From positions 2,666,001 to 2,730,000 of the forward strand of contig NC_014960.1 in NCBI RefSeq assembly GCF_000199675.1: a stretch of 64,000 nucleotides of DNA, read 5' to 3'. Positions 41,857-50,816 of this stretch are shown piece after piece. Below the pieces are notes generated by a model that was not told the origin of the DNA, did not search any database, and saw only the letters and a list, made by a program, of their open reading frames with translations. The position numbers were made by a program, and so were the translations under genes. The stretch comes from Anaerolinea thermophila UNI-1 (GTDB lineage: Bacteria; Chloroflexota; Anaerolineae; Anaerolineales; Anaerolineaceae). Each line of letters begins with the position of its first letter. The stretch's first letter is position 1.

Positions 41857-43296
41857 TTACTCCAGTTCCGACACAGTGGGAACTTTGGCTTTACCAATCT
41901 GGCGAATCATGTGGGCTTCCTGCCCTTCGCGCACCTCCCAAACCGGCACCATGGGAATCAACCGCGAAGCCAGCATGTACAGCAGGATGAACAATGCCAG
42001 AGTACCGATGGAGATGATAATCTCAATACGCGGGACATAGTTACCCCAGTCGAAGGGGAAGCGTTGATGGGCAAGCGTCATGGGGACGATGGTATAACGC
42101 TCGAAGTACATGCCCACATTAATCAACAGCGTGATGATCAGCATTGCCCAGGGGGTACGGCGAATTCGGCGGTTCCACAAGGTGAGCCACGGAATGAGCA
42201 CATTGAAAATAATCATGGACCACCAGATCCATGAATCTGGACCGCTGGAATGGAAGAAGAGAACCCGCCGCACGGCTTCGTACCCGCCATACCACGAGAC
42301 CAGGTAATCGTTGAAGAAGAAGTACGCCCAAGCCATGGAGAACACCAGCAAGAGTTTGCCCAGCGCGTCCAGATGCTCCATCCGGATAAAGTAATCCATG
42401 TTCTTCAACGTGGCTCGCAAAATGACCAGAATAGTCACCACCGCTGAGACCCCGGAGAGAATAGCGCCTACAATGAAATAAGGGCCAAAAATGGTGGAGT
42501 TCCAAACCGCCGTCTGAGAAACGGCGAAGTCCCAGGACACAATAGTATGCACCGAGAACATCACCGGGATGATGGCGAAGGCAAAAATGGTAATGGCTTT
42601 CCGCAGGCGCGCCCATTCCGCCTCGGTACCGCGCCAGCCCAGCGCCAGCGTCTTGTAAATCGCATGCCGCCAGCCCTGAGTGCGATCACGCGCCATGGCT
42701 AAATCGGGGATGAGCGGCAGGTAGAGGTAAATGGTGCTGGAAAGCAGGTAAGTGGTGATTGCCAGAAAATCCCATACCAGCGGGGAGCGGAAGTTGGGCC
42801 AGAGCCAACGGGCATTGGGATAGGGAATCATCCAGTAGAACACCCACACCCGTCCCAGGTGAATGAGGGGATACAGTGCCCCTGCCGCCAGCCCGAAGGT
42901 GGTCATCAGTTCAGCGGCGCGGGTGAACGGACGGCGAAACTCGGCTTTAAACACCCGCAAAATGGCGGAGACAAACGTGCCGGCATGGCTGATACCAATC
43001 CAGAACACAAAGGTGACGATGAACACGCCCCAGTACACGGGTTTGCGCACCCCGGCAAGCCCGATCCCCGTCGCAATCATGTAACCCCAGGCGCCGAAGA
43101 GACATACCAGCACCACCACCGCCAGAAACGCCACCACCGCCCAGTAGCGCGGGGTGGTGTGCACCATGGATTCCATGACCATGCGGTTGAGTTCCTCGCG
43201 GGGACGAGGGTCAAACATCAACTGCTCACGCAGTTCGGCTTCCTCAGCATCCATGCCGTGAAGCGGAGTGGAAAGAGATTTTGCTTCAACCGCCAT
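41857..43296 (-). CDS. actC: Alternative complex III subunit C, NrfD/PsrC-like quinol-binding membrane protein
   Basis: 479 residues with about ten transmembrane helices (for example AVVAFLAVVVLVCLFGAWGY and FIVGAILSGVSAVVTILVIL). The family regions GISHAGTFVSAILRV near 100 and YLLVSWYGG-like FNDYLVSWYGGYEAVRR near 306 are present. It should oxidise menaquinol at the periplasmic side and feed the iron-sulfur subunit. It overlaps actB2 by 11 bases. A second NrfD-like subunit (ActF) is not found in this operon. Confidence 0.9.
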   Translation of the reverse strand: MAVEAKSLSTPLHGMDAEEAELREQLMFDPRPREELNRMVMESMVHTTPRYWAVVAFLAVVVLVCLFGAWGYMIATGIGLAGVRKPVYWGVFIVTFVFWIGISHAGTFVSAILRVFKAEFRRPFTRAAELMTTFGLAAGALYPLIHLGRVWVFYWMIPYPNARWLWPNFRSPLVWDFLAITTYLLSSTIYLYLPLIPDLAMARDRTQGWRHAIYKTLALGWRGTEAEWARLRKAITIFAFAIIPVMFSVHTIVSWDFAVSQTAVWNSTIFGPYFIVGAILSGVSAVVTILVILRATLKNMDYFIRMEHLDALGKLLLVFSMAWAYFFFNDYLVSWYGGYEAVRRVLFFHSSGPDSWIWWSMIIFNVLIPWLTLWNRRIRRTPWAMLIITLLINVGMYFERYTIVPMTLAHQRFPFDWGNYVPRIEIIISIGTLALFILLYMLASRLIPMVPVWEVREGQEAHMIRQIGKAKVPTVSELE

Positions 43297-44008
43297 AGGT
43301 TCCCTCTCCCTTCAAATAGGTCACTTTGGGCTCGGTGCCCAGTTCCTCCAGCAGGGTGTAACGGCGTTGATTACGTGCGGCTTTGCTCACCCGGCTCTCC
43401 GGATCACTTAAATCGCCAAAGATGATGGCATCGGTGGGACATGCCTGCGCGCAGGCGGGAACAATCTCGCCATCCTGCACGACTCGTCCTTCAGCCTTGG
43501 CGCGTTCCTGTCCTTCGTAGATACGCTGAACACAGAACGTGCACTTTTCCATCACCCCCCGTCGCCGCACGGTCACATTGGGGTTGAGGTAGTAATTCAT
43601 CGGCGTGGGGATTTGCTGACTGTAATCAAACCAGTTGAAACTGCGGGCAATATAAGGGCAGTTGTTCGCACAGTAACGAGTGCCGATACAACGGTTATAC
43701 ACCTGCAGGTTGATTTGCTGTTCTTCGCTATGTACAGTGGCAAACACCGGGCAAACCGGCTCACAGGGGGCACGCCCACACTGCTGACACATGACAGGTT
43801 GATAATGGGGAGAAACTTCAGGATATTCCCCCTCCCAGTACCGCTGCACACGGATCCAGTGCATCCCGCGACCATACCCGGCATCTTCTTCACCCACCCA
43901 GGGGATGTTATTTTCCATGGCACAGGCGGTCACACAGGCATTACACCCGGTGCACACATCCAGATCAATCACCATGCCCCAGCGACCTGTTTGTTTTTCT
44001 TCAGCCAT
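43286..44008 (-). CDS. actB2: Alternative complex III iron-sulfur subunit (ActB C-terminal part, separate)
   Basis: 240 residues. Four ferredoxin-type cysteine groups are visible: CTGCNACVTAC near 18-28, CQQCGRAPCEPVCP near 74-87, CANNCPYIARSF near 113-124, and a last group with CTFCVQRI and CAQACP. These match the clusters of the ActB2 domain. In many bacteria it is fused to ActB1; here the two are separate genes 30 bases apart. It has no signal peptide and probably travels with ActB1. Confidence 0.9.
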   Translation of the reverse strand: MAEEKQTGRWGMVIDLDVCTGCNACVTACAMENNIPWVGEEDAGYGRGMHWIRVQRYWEGEYPEVSPHYQPVMCQQCGRAPCEPVCPVFATVHSEEQQINLQVYNRCIGTRYCANNCPYIARSFNWFDYSQQIPTPMNYYLNPNVTVRRRGVMEKCTFCVQRIYEGQERAKAEGRVVQDGEIVPACAQACPTDAIIFGDLSDPESRVSKAARNQRRYTLLEELGTEPKVTYLKGEGTYGG

Positions 44009-44038
44009 ATTGCTCCTCCTGATGACTTGCTGACACCG

Positions 44039-46165
44039 CTAATGTTCTCCGTAAACTCCGCTCCTGGACTCCAGACGAGCCAGCGGACGCCGTTTCCCGG
44101 TGGGTTCGATGCGCACCCTGGTATCCCCTACTGCCAGATCGCCAGCGGCGTTAGTCTGGGTTTGCAAAAGGACTACCGGGTTCACCCCACGTCCTTCGGC
44201 AAAGCGCCCCAGCGCAGTATGCCCCTGCCCAAAGGGGATTGCCACCGTATCCGGACGAATGGCAGGATAGAGGTACGCTACGGCTTCAATTTGCCCGGCA
44301 GACGAAACAAGGCGGACAATATCGTCGTTGTGAATACCCAATTCCTCGGCGGTCTTGGGGTTAATCTCCACCCAGGTGTTCCACATCACCGTGGTCATGG
44401 GATCGGGAGTTTCCTGCAGCCAGGGACGATTGGCACCACTACCATCCCCCATCTGAGTGGGATAAACCATCAAGTGGAATGTCTTTTCCTCTACGGCTTC
44501 GGGCAAAAGCACTTTTAACGGAACCGTGCTGGCATCCATAGCCATAGAAGTTTGTCGAGTCTCTTCCCAGTAGCCCCCCTGCTGGAGGAACCGCGCCCAG
44601 AAGGTTGCCAGTTCCGGCGCGTCACTGCGGGCAAAAACAGGTTGAAGGCTGCGCTGAATGAAATCCACCTCATCGGTATAGGGCAAGCCAGAGGCGGCAA
44701 TCAGCACATCCACAGTTGCGCGGGTATCGTAGAGCGGGACAACCACCGGCTGTGCCGACGAAACAGCAAACTGGGCAGTCCCCGTCAGGATGCGGGTATA
44801 TCCGAACCCTTCCAGCGGACTGTGATCGGGGAAGATGTAATCGGCAAACAGAGAAGTCTCATCGGGGAAGGTAGCAAAGGAAATCACCTGTTTGACCTTG
44901 CTCAGAGCCTGTTCAAAGCCCAACGATTGGGGAAGTTCAAAGAGCGGATTGGCACCGTGAACGAACAGGGTGTCCACTTCTCCCGCCTGCATGCGCTGGA
45001 TGAGGGATTGCACCGAAGCAAACGAATCGGCCTTTTCTTCCCCAGCAATCAGGAAGACACCCCCAGGCTGCCCGACGCGTCCCATGGCTACATTGAGCGC
45101 CAGAATCTGCAGGGCATTTTCCAAGCCAAAGGTGTGCCCCAGCGCCCCACCCCCCGGCAGAAAGAGGGGACGTTCTGCCTGTGCAATCAATTGAGCCAGA
45201 TGCTGGAGTTTTTCCAGCGAAATTCCGGCGGCTTGAGCCACTGCTTCCACATTGACACTGCGATAACCGGCTTCCACGGCAACAGGCATACGGAGCGCAC
45301 CGCTTTCCAGAAGCAGTTTCCCCAGTGCCATGGCAACTGCGCCTTCGGTGCCTGGAACGATAGAATACCACTCATCGGCGCTCCCGGCAGTCAGAGAGAG
45401 ACGGGGTTCCAGCACAACCAGATAGCCGCGTTTCTTCAAGGGTTGGCCTCGGCGGCGGAAATCGCCAAAAGCGCGGCTGTATGCCACGGGCGAAAGCCAG
45501 GTTTCCAGGAAATTGGCTCCAAATGAGAGAACCAGATCCGCACCTGCCAGATCAAAGAATGGGAAGGTGGCTTTTCCCAGCACCTGACGGGTGGCTTCCA
45601 CCAGGGTAGCACGGGCTTCGAACATGCCAAGAGCCCCGAAACGCACCGGCGCGGGCATGCCTTTGGTTTGGGCAAGTTCGGTCACAAAATCAAACAAGTG
45701 ATCGTGATTCAAGCCCAAATAGAACGCCACTCGCTGAGGATTCCCATTCAACGCCGAGCGAACCACCTCAATGGCTTGATCCCACGAGAGGGCTTCGGTG
45801 GCGGCTTCACCGCGTTTAATTCTGCGCAACGGAGCCTTGTAACGGTCGGGGTTGTAAAGTCCCTGCACAGCAGTCAACCCGCGCGAGCAGAGTTTGCCGC
45901 GGTTGACAGGGTGCGCCGGGTTACCCTCGGCTTTAATCGCCCGCCCCTCGAAGGTGCGCATGATGATTCCACACCCGGCAGGACATTCACGGCAGGTAGT
46001 GGCGTAATAGGTGCTTTTACCAATCTGACTGTACTCGGGCATATCCGTGTATGGGCGCCGCAAAACGTAACGAGAAGCGGGGCCACATCCGGTCAGCACT
46101 GCTGTAGCGGCAATCCCCAGCCCGGTGAGTTTCAGGAAATTCCGTCGAGTAAGTTTCTCACTCAT
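44039..46165 (-). CDS. actB1: Alternative complex III molybdopterin-oxidoreductase-like subunit (ActB1)
   Basis: About 708 residues. SEKLTRRNFLKLTGLGIAAT is a twin-arginine signal (here TRRNFLK). CRECPAGCG near 60-68 plus GKLCSRG near 93 form a C-x2-C-x3-C...C iron-sulfur motif like that of molybdopterin enzymes. In characterised alternative complex III this domain carries no molybdopterin. Whether the N-terminal cluster is filled here is uncertain. ATG 46165 follows AAAGGACAGGT. A longer frame to 46261 would overlap actA. Confidence 0.87.
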   Translation of the reverse strand: MSEKLTRRNFLKLTGLGIAATAVLTGCGPASRYVLRRPYTDMPEYSQIGKSTYYATTCRECPAGCGIIMRTFEGRAIKAEGNPAHPVNRGKLCSRGLTAVQGLYNPDRYKAPLRRIKRGEAATEALSWDQAIEVVRSALNGNPQRVAFYLGLNHDHLFDFVTELAQTKGMPAPVRFGALGMFEARATLVEATRQVLGKATFPFFDLAGADLVLSFGANFLETWLSPVAYSRAFGDFRRRGQPLKKRGYLVVLEPRLSLTAGSADEWYSIVPGTEGAVAMALGKLLLESGALRMPVAVEAGYRSVNVEAVAQAAGISLEKLQHLAQLIAQAERPLFLPGGGALGHTFGLENALQILALNVAMGRVGQPGGVFLIAGEEKADSFASVQSLIQRMQAGEVDTLFVHGANPLFELPQSLGFEQALSKVKQVISFATFPDETSLFADYIFPDHSPLEGFGYTRILTGTAQFAVSSAQPVVVPLYDTRATVDVLIAASGLPYTDEVDFIQRSLQPVFARSDAPELATFWARFLQQGGYWEETRQTSMAMDASTVPLKVLLPEAVEEKTFHLMVYPTQMGDGSGANRPWLQETPDPMTTVMWNTWVEINPKTAEELGIHNDDIVRLVSSAGQIEAVAYLYPAIRPDTVAIPFGQGHTALGRFAEGRGVNPVVLLQTQTNAAGDLAVGDTRVRIEPTGKRRPLARLESRSGVYGEH

Positions 46166-46185
46166 ACCTGTCCTTTCACAGCGTT

Positions 46186-46728
46186 TTAGTAATGGCAAAG
46201 CGAACAGTCGGAAAGACGCGCCCACTTTTCCTTGGGCTGTTTGCTGTGACAATTCAGACACCAGCCCATGTTCTGGCGGGGAATAGGTTGAGCCACCGTC
46301 ATCTTTTTCATATCGCCATGGCAGGTTTCACACGCTACCCCGGCGGCAACATGCGCGCGGTGATTAAAGTGGACAAAATCAGGCTGGATAAACACCGGCA
46401 CCCAGGGGATTTCCTCTCCCCTCTCCACATATTGCGCCAGTTTTTGCAGTTCGGGAGAGGTCTTCGTCTTGGCAACCTGCTGATGACACCCCCAGCATAA
46501 ACTGGAAGAAGGCAATCCCGCACTTTCTCCCCATTGTGCTCCGGGGTGGCAGTAAAGACAGGGAATCCCTGCCCCGACATGGAAGTTATGCGGGAATTGA
46601 ATCGGCTGCGGTGGAGATTGCTGTGTCAGATAAATGCCCCCAACCGCTCCCCCCAGCAAAATCAACACGACAATGCCCAGGGTAATGCGAAACCACGGCT
46701 GCAAGTACCATGGAATGAGTTTGGACAT
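46186..46728 (-). CDS. actA: Alternative complex III subunit A, pentaheme cytochrome c
   Basis: 180 residues. One N-terminal helix (ITLGIVVLILLGGAVGGIYL) and five heme motifs: CLYCH, CWGCH, CETCH, CLNCH and CSLCH. Extra His residues (PHNFHV, HFNHRAHV) are likely axial ligands. It forms the periplasmic electron wire of the complex. Five hemes match known ActA proteins. It precedes actB1 with about 20 bases between. Confidence 0.92.
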   Translation of the reverse strand: MSKLIPWYLQPWFRITLGIVVLILLGGAVGGIYLTQQSPPQPIQFPHNFHVGAGIPCLYCHPGAQWGESAGLPSSSLCWGCHQQVAKTKTSPELQKLAQYVERGEEIPWVPVFIQPDFVHFNHRAHVAAGVACETCHGDMKKMTVAQPIPRQNMGWCLNCHSKQPKEKWARLSDCSLCHY

Positions 46729-46770
46729 GAAACAAGGCTCCTTTCTTCGACAGGTTCAACTTGCAGGGTT

Positions 46771-47748
46771 TTACTGTTTCTTACCACGAATCATCCAGAC
46801 AATCACAAACAGGACACCTATCAGGAAAACGCCCAGAATCAGCGCGAACCCCAAGCCGGTGAACAGCGCCCCAAAAGCAGTCAGCACACCGGTGAAGACA
46901 TTCCGAGCAGGGCCACCGGGTTGTTCCACCGGGCTTGGCACAGTCTCTCCAAGAGAAGGGGACTGCTGGGGTTCCAGACCAGAAGGTAAACTTTGAACGT
47001 AGAGCAAAACATCTCTGCCTTGCTGGGCAGTCCATCCCAGGTCATAGCCGATAACCATTTCCGTTCCCGGGGTACCGAAGCGGGTCTTGTGAAGGAAACG
47101 CCAGGGATCCAGCAATGCCAGCGTTCCTAAAGTAGCATCCCGTCCCTCGAAACGGAAACGCAAGGTGGCACCGTCTGCTCCATGACAGCGGGCGCACTGC
47201 GATTCATACAGGGCTTTGCCGTTGGCAGCGTCTCCGCCAAGCACCTTGAAGGTTTTGGGGTCAATGTACTCATTATCGTTGACCAGAGAGGTTTTCAGGA
47301 AATGCGCCAGGGCTTTCAGGTCTGCTTCGGGGATATAGGGAGAAAAATCATGCTGAGGGTCTACCTTGCCACTCAGCACCGCAACAATTTCCTCTTCCGT
47401 GCGCTGCGTCACGGCAGGATATACACCGGGAAAGCCGGTGTAACGGTCACTGCCTTCACGATACGCCCCGTCTTTACCCTGATAGTCCCAGCCGTGACAG
47501 GAAACGCACCGCCAGGTTTCGGCGCCACTGCGAGTATTGGTGGTCTGACGTTCCCAAACAGGCATGTTACCCTGGGGTGGCTGAACCCCCAACGCCGCGT
47601 ACCAGTTGTCATAGAGCAAGGCACCGCGGGGCACATCGGAGTCCTGCTCCAATCCCCGCGCCTGCGCCTGACCCACCCAGCCGGACAACACTATCAATCC
47701 GAAGACCAAAAACAGCAAACCTGCTTTCATCAAGCCCTTGCTTTTCAT
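46771..47748 (-). CDS. Diheme membrane-anchored cytochrome c, first gene of the complex III operon
   Basis: 325 residues. An N-terminal signal (LLFLVFGLIVLSGWVGQAQA) is followed by two cytochrome c domains with CVSCH near 81 and CARCH near 187, and a C-terminal helix (LGFALILGVFLIGVLFVIVW). It faces the periplasm and probably takes electrons from ActE or delivers them to an oxidase or reductase. No oxidase genes are in the window, so the final acceptor is unknown. Confidence 0.88.
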   Translation of the reverse strand: MKSKGLMKAGLLFLVFGLIVLSGWVGQAQARGLEQDSDVPRGALLYDNWYAALGVQPPQGNMPVWERQTTNTRSGAETWRCVSCHGWDYQGKDGAYREGSDRYTGFPGVYPAVTQRTEEEIVAVLSGKVDPQHDFSPYIPEADLKALAHFLKTSLVNDNEYIDPKTFKVLGGDAANGKALYESQCARCHGADGATLRFRFEGRDATLGTLALLDPWRFLHKTRFGTPGTEMVIGYDLGWTAQQGRDVLLYVQSLPSGLEPQQSPSLGETVPSPVEQPGGPARNVFTGVLTAFGALFTGLGFALILGVFLIGVLFVIVWMIRGKKQ

Positions 47749-47913
47749 GGGATGCTCCTTGGCAATGGTCTATCGAATGTTCTGCTCTTCACAAAATTAT
47801 AACAATTTTGCTCCGAACAATCGAACATTAAGGGGTGATTAAAGGGTGATTGGGATGTGTGATGTTTTCTCGCCCTGCTGCGATGAAACCTGCATTGTTG
47901 ACCTGACTATATT

Positions 47914-47942
47914 ATGACTCAATTCACAAAAACAGGTAAAAT
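47914..47942 (+). promoter_or_regulatory. Promoter of the RNA methyltransferase gene, apparently leaderless
   Basis: ATGACT (47914-47919), a 17-base spacer and TAAAAT (47937-47942). The GTG start codon lies 7 bases after the -10, where transcription should begin, so the message would have almost no leader. No ribosome site is visible. Confidence 0.55.
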
Positions 47943-47948
47943 GAAACC

Positions 47949-49178
47949 GTGAGCGAATTTCATCTGGTCGATTTAACCCAAATGACTTATGGCGGCGAAG
48001 CCATGGGGCGTTTGTCTGATGGGCGTGCCGTTTTTGTGCCTTTTGCCCTGGCAGGCGAGCGTGTTCTGGTGCAGTTGACCGAAGAAAAACGCGGCTTTGC
48101 CCGCGCAACACTGATGGATGTAGTGCAACCCTCCCCTGCCCGCATTCGTCCTCGTTGTCCGCATTTTACGCAGTGCGGTGGCTGTCATTATCAGCACATG
48201 GACTACGATTTGCAGTTGACGGTCAAGCAATCCATCCTTACCGAACAACTGCAACGCATTGGCGGGCTGACAGATCCACCCATAGGGTTAATGGTGCCTT
48301 CACCGCGTGCCTGGAATTACCGCAACACAGTGCAGTTCCACCTGACTCCAGAAGGGCAACTGGGCTTTCGCGCCACCGATGACCGCACAGTTATCGGCAT
48401 TCAGGAATGTCACCTGCCGGAAGAACCCTTGCTGGACCTCTGGAAACAAATTCAAGCCGAACCCCTTCCGGACCTGGAACGTCTTTCTCTGCGGCTTGGA
48501 GCAGATGGCGAGATTCTGCTGGTTCTGGAAAGTCTGGAAGATACTCCACCGGCAATCTCGGTTGAAGAACTGCCTGTCTCTGTAGTGCATTCGGGACCGG
48601 CAGGGTCACTGGTGCTGGCAGGTGATGACCACGTGATCATGGAAGTGCTGGGACGTCCCTTCCGCGTATCGGCTGGGTCGTTCTTCCAGGTGAATACTCC
48701 CATGGCGGAAGCCATGGTCAAGCATGTGCTTTCCCTGCTTCCAGCAGAAAGGTTAGGAACGGTACTGGATGTCTACTGTGGGGTGGGATTGTTCAGCGCC
48801 TTTCTGGCGCCGCGCACTCAAAACCTTATCGGCATCGAATCTGCGCCGAGCGCCTGCGATGATTTTGCCGTCAATCTGGATGAGTTCGACAACGTCTCTC
48901 TGTACATGGGAACGGCTGAGCAAATCCTGCCTTCGTTACAGGTATATCCTGACTTGATTGTCGTGGATCCGCCCCGCGCCGGGCTGGAACTGGCGGCACT
49001 GGATGCCATCTTGCGCATGAACGCACCCACGCTCATCTACATTTCCTGTGACCCCGCCACCCTGGCTCGGGACACCAAACGTTTGATTCGCGGCGGCTAT
49101 CGGCTGGTGCAGGTAACGCCTTTCGACCTTTTCCCACAAACCTATCACATCGAAAGCATCAGCCTGTTTCAGCGTTAA
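47949..49178 (+). CDS. 23S rRNA (uracil-5-)-methyltransferase, RlmD/TrmA family
   Basis: 409 residues. A TRAM domain (residues 1-55) contains GGEAMGRLSDGRAVFVPFAL. An iron-sulfur site follows with CPHFTQCGGCHYQH near 74. SAM binding has VLDVYCGVGLFSAF near 274. The catalytic Cys is in LIYISCDPATLARD near 361. These enzymes form 5-methyluridine in rRNA or tRNA; which site is modified cannot be told. The start is GTG 47949. Confidence 0.9.
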   Translation: MSEFHLVDLTQMTYGGEAMGRLSDGRAVFVPFALAGERVLVQLTEEKRGFARATLMDVVQPSPARIRPRCPHFTQCGGCHYQHMDYDLQLTVKQSILTEQLQRIGGLTDPPIGLMVPSPRAWNYRNTVQFHLTPEGQLGFRATDDRTVIGIQECHLPEEPLLDLWKQIQAEPLPDLERLSLRLGADGEILLVLESLEDTPPAISVEELPVSVVHSGPAGSLVLAGDDHVIMEVLGRPFRVSAGSFFQVNTPMAEAMVKHVLSLLPAERLGTVLDVYCGVGLFSAFLAPRTQNLIGIESAPSACDDFAVNLDEFDNVSLYMGTAEQILPSLQVYPDLIVVDPPRAGLELAALDAILRMNAPTLIYISCDPATLARDTKRLIRGGYRLVQVTPFDLFPQTYHIESISLFQR

Positions 49179-49229
49179 TCCCATAGCCTTTGCCGGTACT
49201 GAGGGTTGATTCTATTCAGGAGGTGTGCG

Positions 49230-50534
49230 ATGGTATTTTCAACTGTTCAGGAAAAGACTAATGCTCGGGAACTTACCTTATCGCTTTTGGAGCGTTTGTT
49301 TCCCTCCAACCTGTTGAATGGTGTAGGATTTCGATTATGGGATGATACGCGCTATCCTAAAGACAATGTACCCGCCTCTACCACTATTGTCCTGAACCAC
49401 CCTGGTGCACTGCGCGCCATGCTGTTGCCGGGTACAGAAGTAGGGCTGGTGGAGGCCTATCTTTATAACGACTTTGACATCGAAGGCAATATCGAAGCCG
49501 TGTTTCCCTTAGGAGAGGCACTGGCAGAGCGAACGAATGGGTGGAAGAAGAAACTGGACATTGCTAGAGAACTGATGCGCCTGCCCAATCAGCAAAATCC
49601 ACGCATTAGCAAACGCGGAGCGGCGCGTCTTTCCGGCAAAACCCACTCCATTGAACGCGACCGCCAGGCAGTGCGGTATCACTACGATGTTTCCAATGAC
49701 TTTTACAGCCTGTTTTTGGGCAAGCGCATGGTGTATTCCTGCGCTTATTTTGAATCTCCCGATGAAGACCTGGATACGGCTCAGGAACGCAAACTGGATT
49801 ATATCTGCCGTAAACTGCGCCTGAAACCGGGACAAAAACTGCTGGATTTAGGATGCGGTTGGGGAGGATTGGTCATCTATGCGGCTGAAAGATATGGTGT
49901 GGATGTTACCGGCATCACCCTCAGCGAGCCGCAAGCCAGCCTTGCCCAACAGCGCATCGCCGAAGCGGGGTTGCAGGCACACGCCCGAGTGCGCGTGCAG
50001 GATTACCGGGAAGTAGAAGAGTGGGAACAATATGACGCCCTGGTCAGCGTGGGGATGTTTGAGCATGTGGGCGAGAAATTACTCCCCGTGTACTTTGAGC
50101 GGGCATATCGCCTGCTCAAGCCCGGCGGGGTCTTCCTCAATCACGGAATTGCCCGGCGCGCCGCTGAAAAAGGCTGGGATCCGCAATCCTTCTCCAATGC
50201 TTATGTATTCCCGGACGGCGAACTGGTGCCAATTTCCACCACCTTGAGAGCCGCAGAAGAGAGCGGGTTTGAAGTCCGCGATGTGGAAAGTCTGCGGGAA
50301 CATTACGCGCTGACCTTGAGGCGTTGGGTAGCCAACCTGGAAGCGCATCATACCCAGGCATTACAATTTGTTGAAGAATCCACTTACCGCGTGTGGCGCA
50401 TTTATATGTCCGGTTCGGCGCATGGCTTTGCCAGCGGACGTTTAAACGTGTATCAGAGTTTGCTGGTCAAACCTGCTCAAGAAGGTGAGAGCAAACTACC
50501 CCTATCCCGTAAGGACTGGTATATCCCTGGGTGA
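49230..50534 (+). CDS. Cyclopropane-fatty-acyl-phospholipid synthase family protein
   Basis: About 434 residues. RYHYDVSNDFYSLFLGKRMVY near 147-167 and LLDLGCGWGGLVIYA near 207 are the family and SAM-binding motifs. SVGMFEHVGEKLLP near 275 holds the conserved Glu-His. It adds a methylene or methyl group across a double bond of membrane lipids. ATG 49230 follows AGGAGGTGTGCG. The first 110 residues match the usual N-terminal domain. Confidence 0.92.
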   Translation: MVFSTVQEKTNARELTLSLLERLFPSNLLNGVGFRLWDDTRYPKDNVPASTTIVLNHPGALRAMLLPGTEVGLVEAYLYNDFDIEGNIEAVFPLGEALAERTNGWKKKLDIARELMRLPNQQNPRISKRGAARLSGKTHSIERDRQAVRYHYDVSNDFYSLFLGKRMVYSCAYFESPDEDLDTAQERKLDYICRKLRLKPGQKLLDLGCGWGGLVIYAAERYGVDVTGITLSEPQASLAQQRIAEAGLQAHARVRVQDYREVEEWEQYDALVSVGMFEHVGEKLLPVYFERAYRLLKPGGVFLNHGIARRAAEKGWDPQSFSNAYVFPDGELVPISTTLRAAEESGFEVRDVESLREHYALTLRRWVANLEAHHTQALQFVEESTYRVWRIYMSGSAHGFASGRLNVYQSLLVKPAQEGESKLPLSRKDWYIPG

Positions 50535-50558
50535 TGAAAAATTAATCCCTCAGGGAAC

Positions 50559-50587
50559 TTGACTTGAATCTTATTTCTTGCTAGGAT
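50559..50587 (+). promoter_or_regulatory. Promoter of the secreted subtilase
   Basis: TTGACT (50559-50564), a 17-base spacer and TAGGAT (50582-50587). The leader would be about 220 bases, long enough for control elements. Confidence 0.6.
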
Positions 50588-50607
50588 GAATACAGACAGC
50601 CTTTCGA

Positions 50608-50704
50608 TTCTGCAAGGTCAAAGGGAAACCTTCCCGGCAGAAAAGTTTTTATTCTCCATACGTTTTCACCAGCAGAGCAAGAAGAGTGCTCCTCTTCTTG
50701 TTTT
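50608..50704 (+). promoter_or_regulatory. Structured leader with terminator-like hairpin before the subtilase
   Basis: A first nested hairpin spans 50608-50642 (TTCTGC with GCAGAA, AAGG with CCTT). A second, 50678-50700 (CAAGAAGAG with CTCTTCTTG), is followed by TTTT. This is the usual order for transcription attenuation. I could not match it to a known riboswitch class. Confidence 0.45.
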
Positions 50705-50726
50705 GTGGTGTCCAGAAAGGAGGTGA

Positions 50727-50798
50727 ATGGGCGGAACTCTCTTCGAAGCGTGTTTCACCTATCTTGATCTCATCCATCTCAACAGATTTTTTCGCTAA
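50727..50798 (+). CDS. Possible 23-residue leader peptide coupled to the subtilase
   Basis: ATG 50727 follows a very strong AAAGGAGG site, though with only 3 bases between. The frame reads MGGTLFEACFTYLDLIHLNR and three more residues before TAA at 50796-50798. The next base begins ATG 50799, in frame with the subtilase. Translation of this peptide could open or feed the subtilase start, whose own ribosome site is poorly spaced. Confidence 0.35.
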   Translation: MGGTLFEACFTYLDLIHLNRFFR

Positions 50799-50816
50799 AT
50801 GAGGAGACACTCACGT

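Noticed and set aside
41341..42234. Plus-strand open frame of 297 codons
   Set aside because: Antisense to actD and actC; rich in His and Gln, as expected from reversed membrane-protein codons.
44552..45526. Plus-strand open frame of 324 codons
   Set aside because: Antisense to actB1 and has no family features.
50608..50642. c-di-GMP-I riboswitch before the subtilase
   Set aside because: The short nested hairpin lacks the conserved loop and tetraloop-receptor sequences of that class.
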